DNA of 64,000 bases from Actinoplanes sp. L3-i22 (lineage in GTDB: Bacteria > Actinomycetota > Actinomycetes > Mycobacteriales > Micromonosporaceae), in NCBI RefSeq assembly GCF_019704555.1, contig NZ_AP024745.1, positions 938,501 through 1,002,500 on the forward strand, read 5' to 3'. Within the stretch, counting starts at the first letter, position 1. Each line of letters opens with the position of its first letter. Of the stretch, positions 62,427 through 64,000 are shown piece after piece. A program made the translations under genes and the position numbers. The notes under the pieces are model-generated. The model searched no databases. It was not told the DNA's origin and saw only the letters and a list, made by a program, of their open reading frames with translations.

Positions 62427-64000
62427 ATGCGTGCACCGGCCTGGCTTCCCCAACCCGTGCGCCGCGTCCTTCGGGTGACGCGGCGCGGCTGGCGCGTGGT
62501 CGCGCACCGGCTCGAGAGTCACACCGCGCCGGTGCGCCGCTCCTGGCGGCGCTCGCTGCAGGTCCGCGTGGTCACGCTGACCCTGGTCGCGTCCAGCCTG
62601 CTGGTCGGGACGTTCGGCTGGTTCATCGCGGACCGCAGCGCCAAGATCCTGCTGGACCGCGCGCAGGACGAGATCTCGGCGTCCCTGCAGCGCAAGGTCG
62701 ACTGGGCCTCGCAGCAGCTCACCGTGCACCCGCAGGCGTACGACCCGGAGCTGCCGACCACGATCAGCGAGACCGTCAACGAGCTGTACGACGGTGACCA
62801 GGCCGGCGACAGCGGCACCGTGGTGTCGATCCGGGCGGAGCAGTACCCGGAGATCGACCCGAAGACCGTCCCGTCGATGGACACCCGCGACCTGATCACC
62901 CCGGCGATGATCCACGCGGTCGCGGACAACACCCGGGTGGCGAGCCAGATCCGGACCGTCGAGCTCAAGGGTCATCCGACCAAATACCTGGTGTACGGGT
63001 CGCCGGTGCCGGCCAAGTTCGGGCACGTCGAGCTCTACTACGCCGTCCCGCTGACCACCGAGGACCGCGCCGCCAACCAGATCCGCAACACCGTGCTGGT
63101 CACCGGCCTGGCCCTGGTGGTCCTGCTGGGCGTGGTGGCGGGCCTGGTCACCCGGCTGGTGGTGACCCCGGTCCGGGTCGCCGCGCGGACCGCCCAGCGC
63201 CTCTCGGCCGGCCTGCTGGACCAGCGGATGAAGGTCGACGGCGAGGACGACCTGGCCCTGCTCGCGGCCGCGTTCAACCAGATGGCGGCGAACCTGCAGC
63301 GGCAGATCGTCCGGCTGGAGGAGATGTCCCGGCTGCAGCGGCGCTTCACCTCGGACGTGTCGCACGAGCTGCGCACCCCGCTGACCACGGTCCGGATGGC
63401 CGCCGACCTGATCTTCTCCGAGCGGGAGGACTTCGAGCCGGCCGTGGCGCGCAGCGCCGAGCTGCTGCAGAACGAGCTGGACCGCTTCGAGGGCCTGCTC
63501 ACCGACCTGCTGGAGATCAGCCGGTTCGACGCCGGGTTCGCCGCGCTCGACTCCGAGCACGCCGACCTGGTGCCGATCGTCGAGCGGGTCGCCGAGCGGC
63601 TCGCCGGCCTGGCCGAGCGGGTCGGCGTCGAGCTGGAACTGCACCTGCCCGAGGGCCCGGTGATCGCCGAGGTGGATCCGCGCCGGGTCGAGCGGGTGCT
63701 GCGCAACCTGGTCGGCAACGCGGTCGAGCACGGCGAGGCCCGGCCGGTGCAGATCACCATGGCCACCGACGACGCGGCGGTCTCGATCACCGTGCGGGAC
63801 CACGGCATCGGCCTGAAGCCCGGCGAGGAGCGCCTGGTCTTCAACCGGTTCTGGCGGGCCGACCCGTCCCGGGCCCGGCAGACCGGCGGCACCGGCCTGG
63901 GCCTGTCGATCAGCGCCGAGGACGCCCGGCTGCACGGCGGCTGGCTGGAGGCGTGGGGCGCGCCCGGCGAGGGCTCCCAGTTCCGGCTCACGCTGCCGAT
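62427..64000 (+). CDS. mtrB: Sensor histidine kinase MtrB, cut by the window end
   Basis: At least 524 residues, open to the end. TM1 at about 48-68, an extracellular sensor region, TM2 about 222-242, HAMP (LVVTPVRVAARTAQRL), phosphoacceptor H313 in DVSHELRTPLTTVR, then N box NLVGNAVEHG, G1 DHGIGLKPG, and GGTGLGLSIS. It phosphorylates MtrA. ATG 62427 is preceded by TAACCT (62412-62417), so it may have its own promoter besides readthrough from mtrA. The C-terminal end lies beyond the window. Confidence 0.95.
   Translation, partial: MRAPAWLPQPVRRVLRVTRRGWRVVAHRLESHTAPVRRSWRRSLQVRVVTLTLVASSLLVGTFGWFIADRSAKILLDRAQDEISASLQRKVDWASQQLTVHPQAYDPELPTTISETVNELYDGDQAGDSGTVVSIRAEQYPEIDPKTVPSMDTRDLITPAMIHAVADNTRVASQIRTVELKGHPTKYLVYGSPVPAKFGHVELYYAVPLTTEDRAANQIRNTVLVTGLALVVLLGVVAGLVTRLVVTPVRVAARTAQRLSAGLLDQRMKVDGEDDLALLAAAFNQMAANLQRQIVRLEEMSRLQRRFTSDVSHELRTPLTTVRMAADLIFSEREDFEPAVARSAELLQNELDRFEGLLTDLLEISRFDAGFAALDSEHADLVPIVERVAERLAGLAERVGVELELHLPEGPVIAEVDPRRVERVLRNLVGNAVEHGEARPVQITMATDDAAVSITVRDHGIGLKPGEERLVFNRFWRADPSRARQTGGTGLGLSISAEDARLHGGWLEAWGAPGEGSQFRLTLP

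Overview
The window is high-GC actinobacterial chromosome. Leaderless genes, GTG starts, WhiB, MtrAB, coenzyme F420 genes and XRE-DUF5753/DUF397 pairs all fit a filamentous actinomycete. Gene order and protein style suggest Micromonosporaceae, perhaps Actinoplanes-like; this is inference, since no marker gene was compared. No rRNA, tRNA, CRISPR array or transposase was recognised.

Region 1 (1-12,676) is the distal half of an extracellular contractile injection system (eCIS) locus. It starts with the tail end of a LysM protein and continues with VgrG/Afp8-like, PAAR, gp25-like, baseplate-J-like and tail-protein-I-like proteins and a zinc-ribbon/membrane/discoidin-like protein. These are tightly packed and mostly translationally coupled. 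A regulatory island follows: a SARP, two LuxR-HTH proteins and a STAND ATPase. A minus-strand operon then carries a radical SAM/SPASM maturase, a DUF4157 (eCIS core) protein with a HELTH motif and the STAND regulator. The maturase has no visible precursor peptide, which makes this the most unusual part of the window.

Region 2 (12,677-35,742) is mixed metabolism. It holds leuA behind a well-formed leucine attenuator with a leaderless leader peptide, an rRNA methylase, a flavin oxidoreductase with a divergent regulator, and a LacI regulator next to two coupled GH30 glycosidases. It also holds a double AsnC regulator facing an M20 amidohydrolase and MFS exporter, a Cys/Met PLP enzyme facing a MocR regulator, and acetoacetyl-CoA synthetase with a thioesterase.

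Region 3 (35,946-64,000) is conserved actinobacterial backbone, similar in content to the Mycobacterium tuberculosis mtrAB-manA-manB-whiB2-fbiAB neighbourhood (from memory). It holds a glycosyltransferase and manC; cofD-cofE-Nudix and divergent fbiC for F420; whiB; a Zincin-like protein and DUF3499; then manB-Trm112-SIS-CDF-manA for mannose activation; and mtrA-mtrB, the latter cut by the window edge. Two accessory stretches interrupt it: deacetylase/GNAT/DUF779-aldehyde dehydrogenase-AcoR/endonuclease V (48.6-54.3 kb), and DUF5753/DUF397 (59.4-61.6 kb). The two large intergenic areas (45.2-46.6 and 46.9-47.5 kb) contain several families of short tandem repeats.

At least ten genes have a TAnnnT -10 box whose last base lies 6-10 nt before the start codon, so leaderless transcription appears to be a major mode here.
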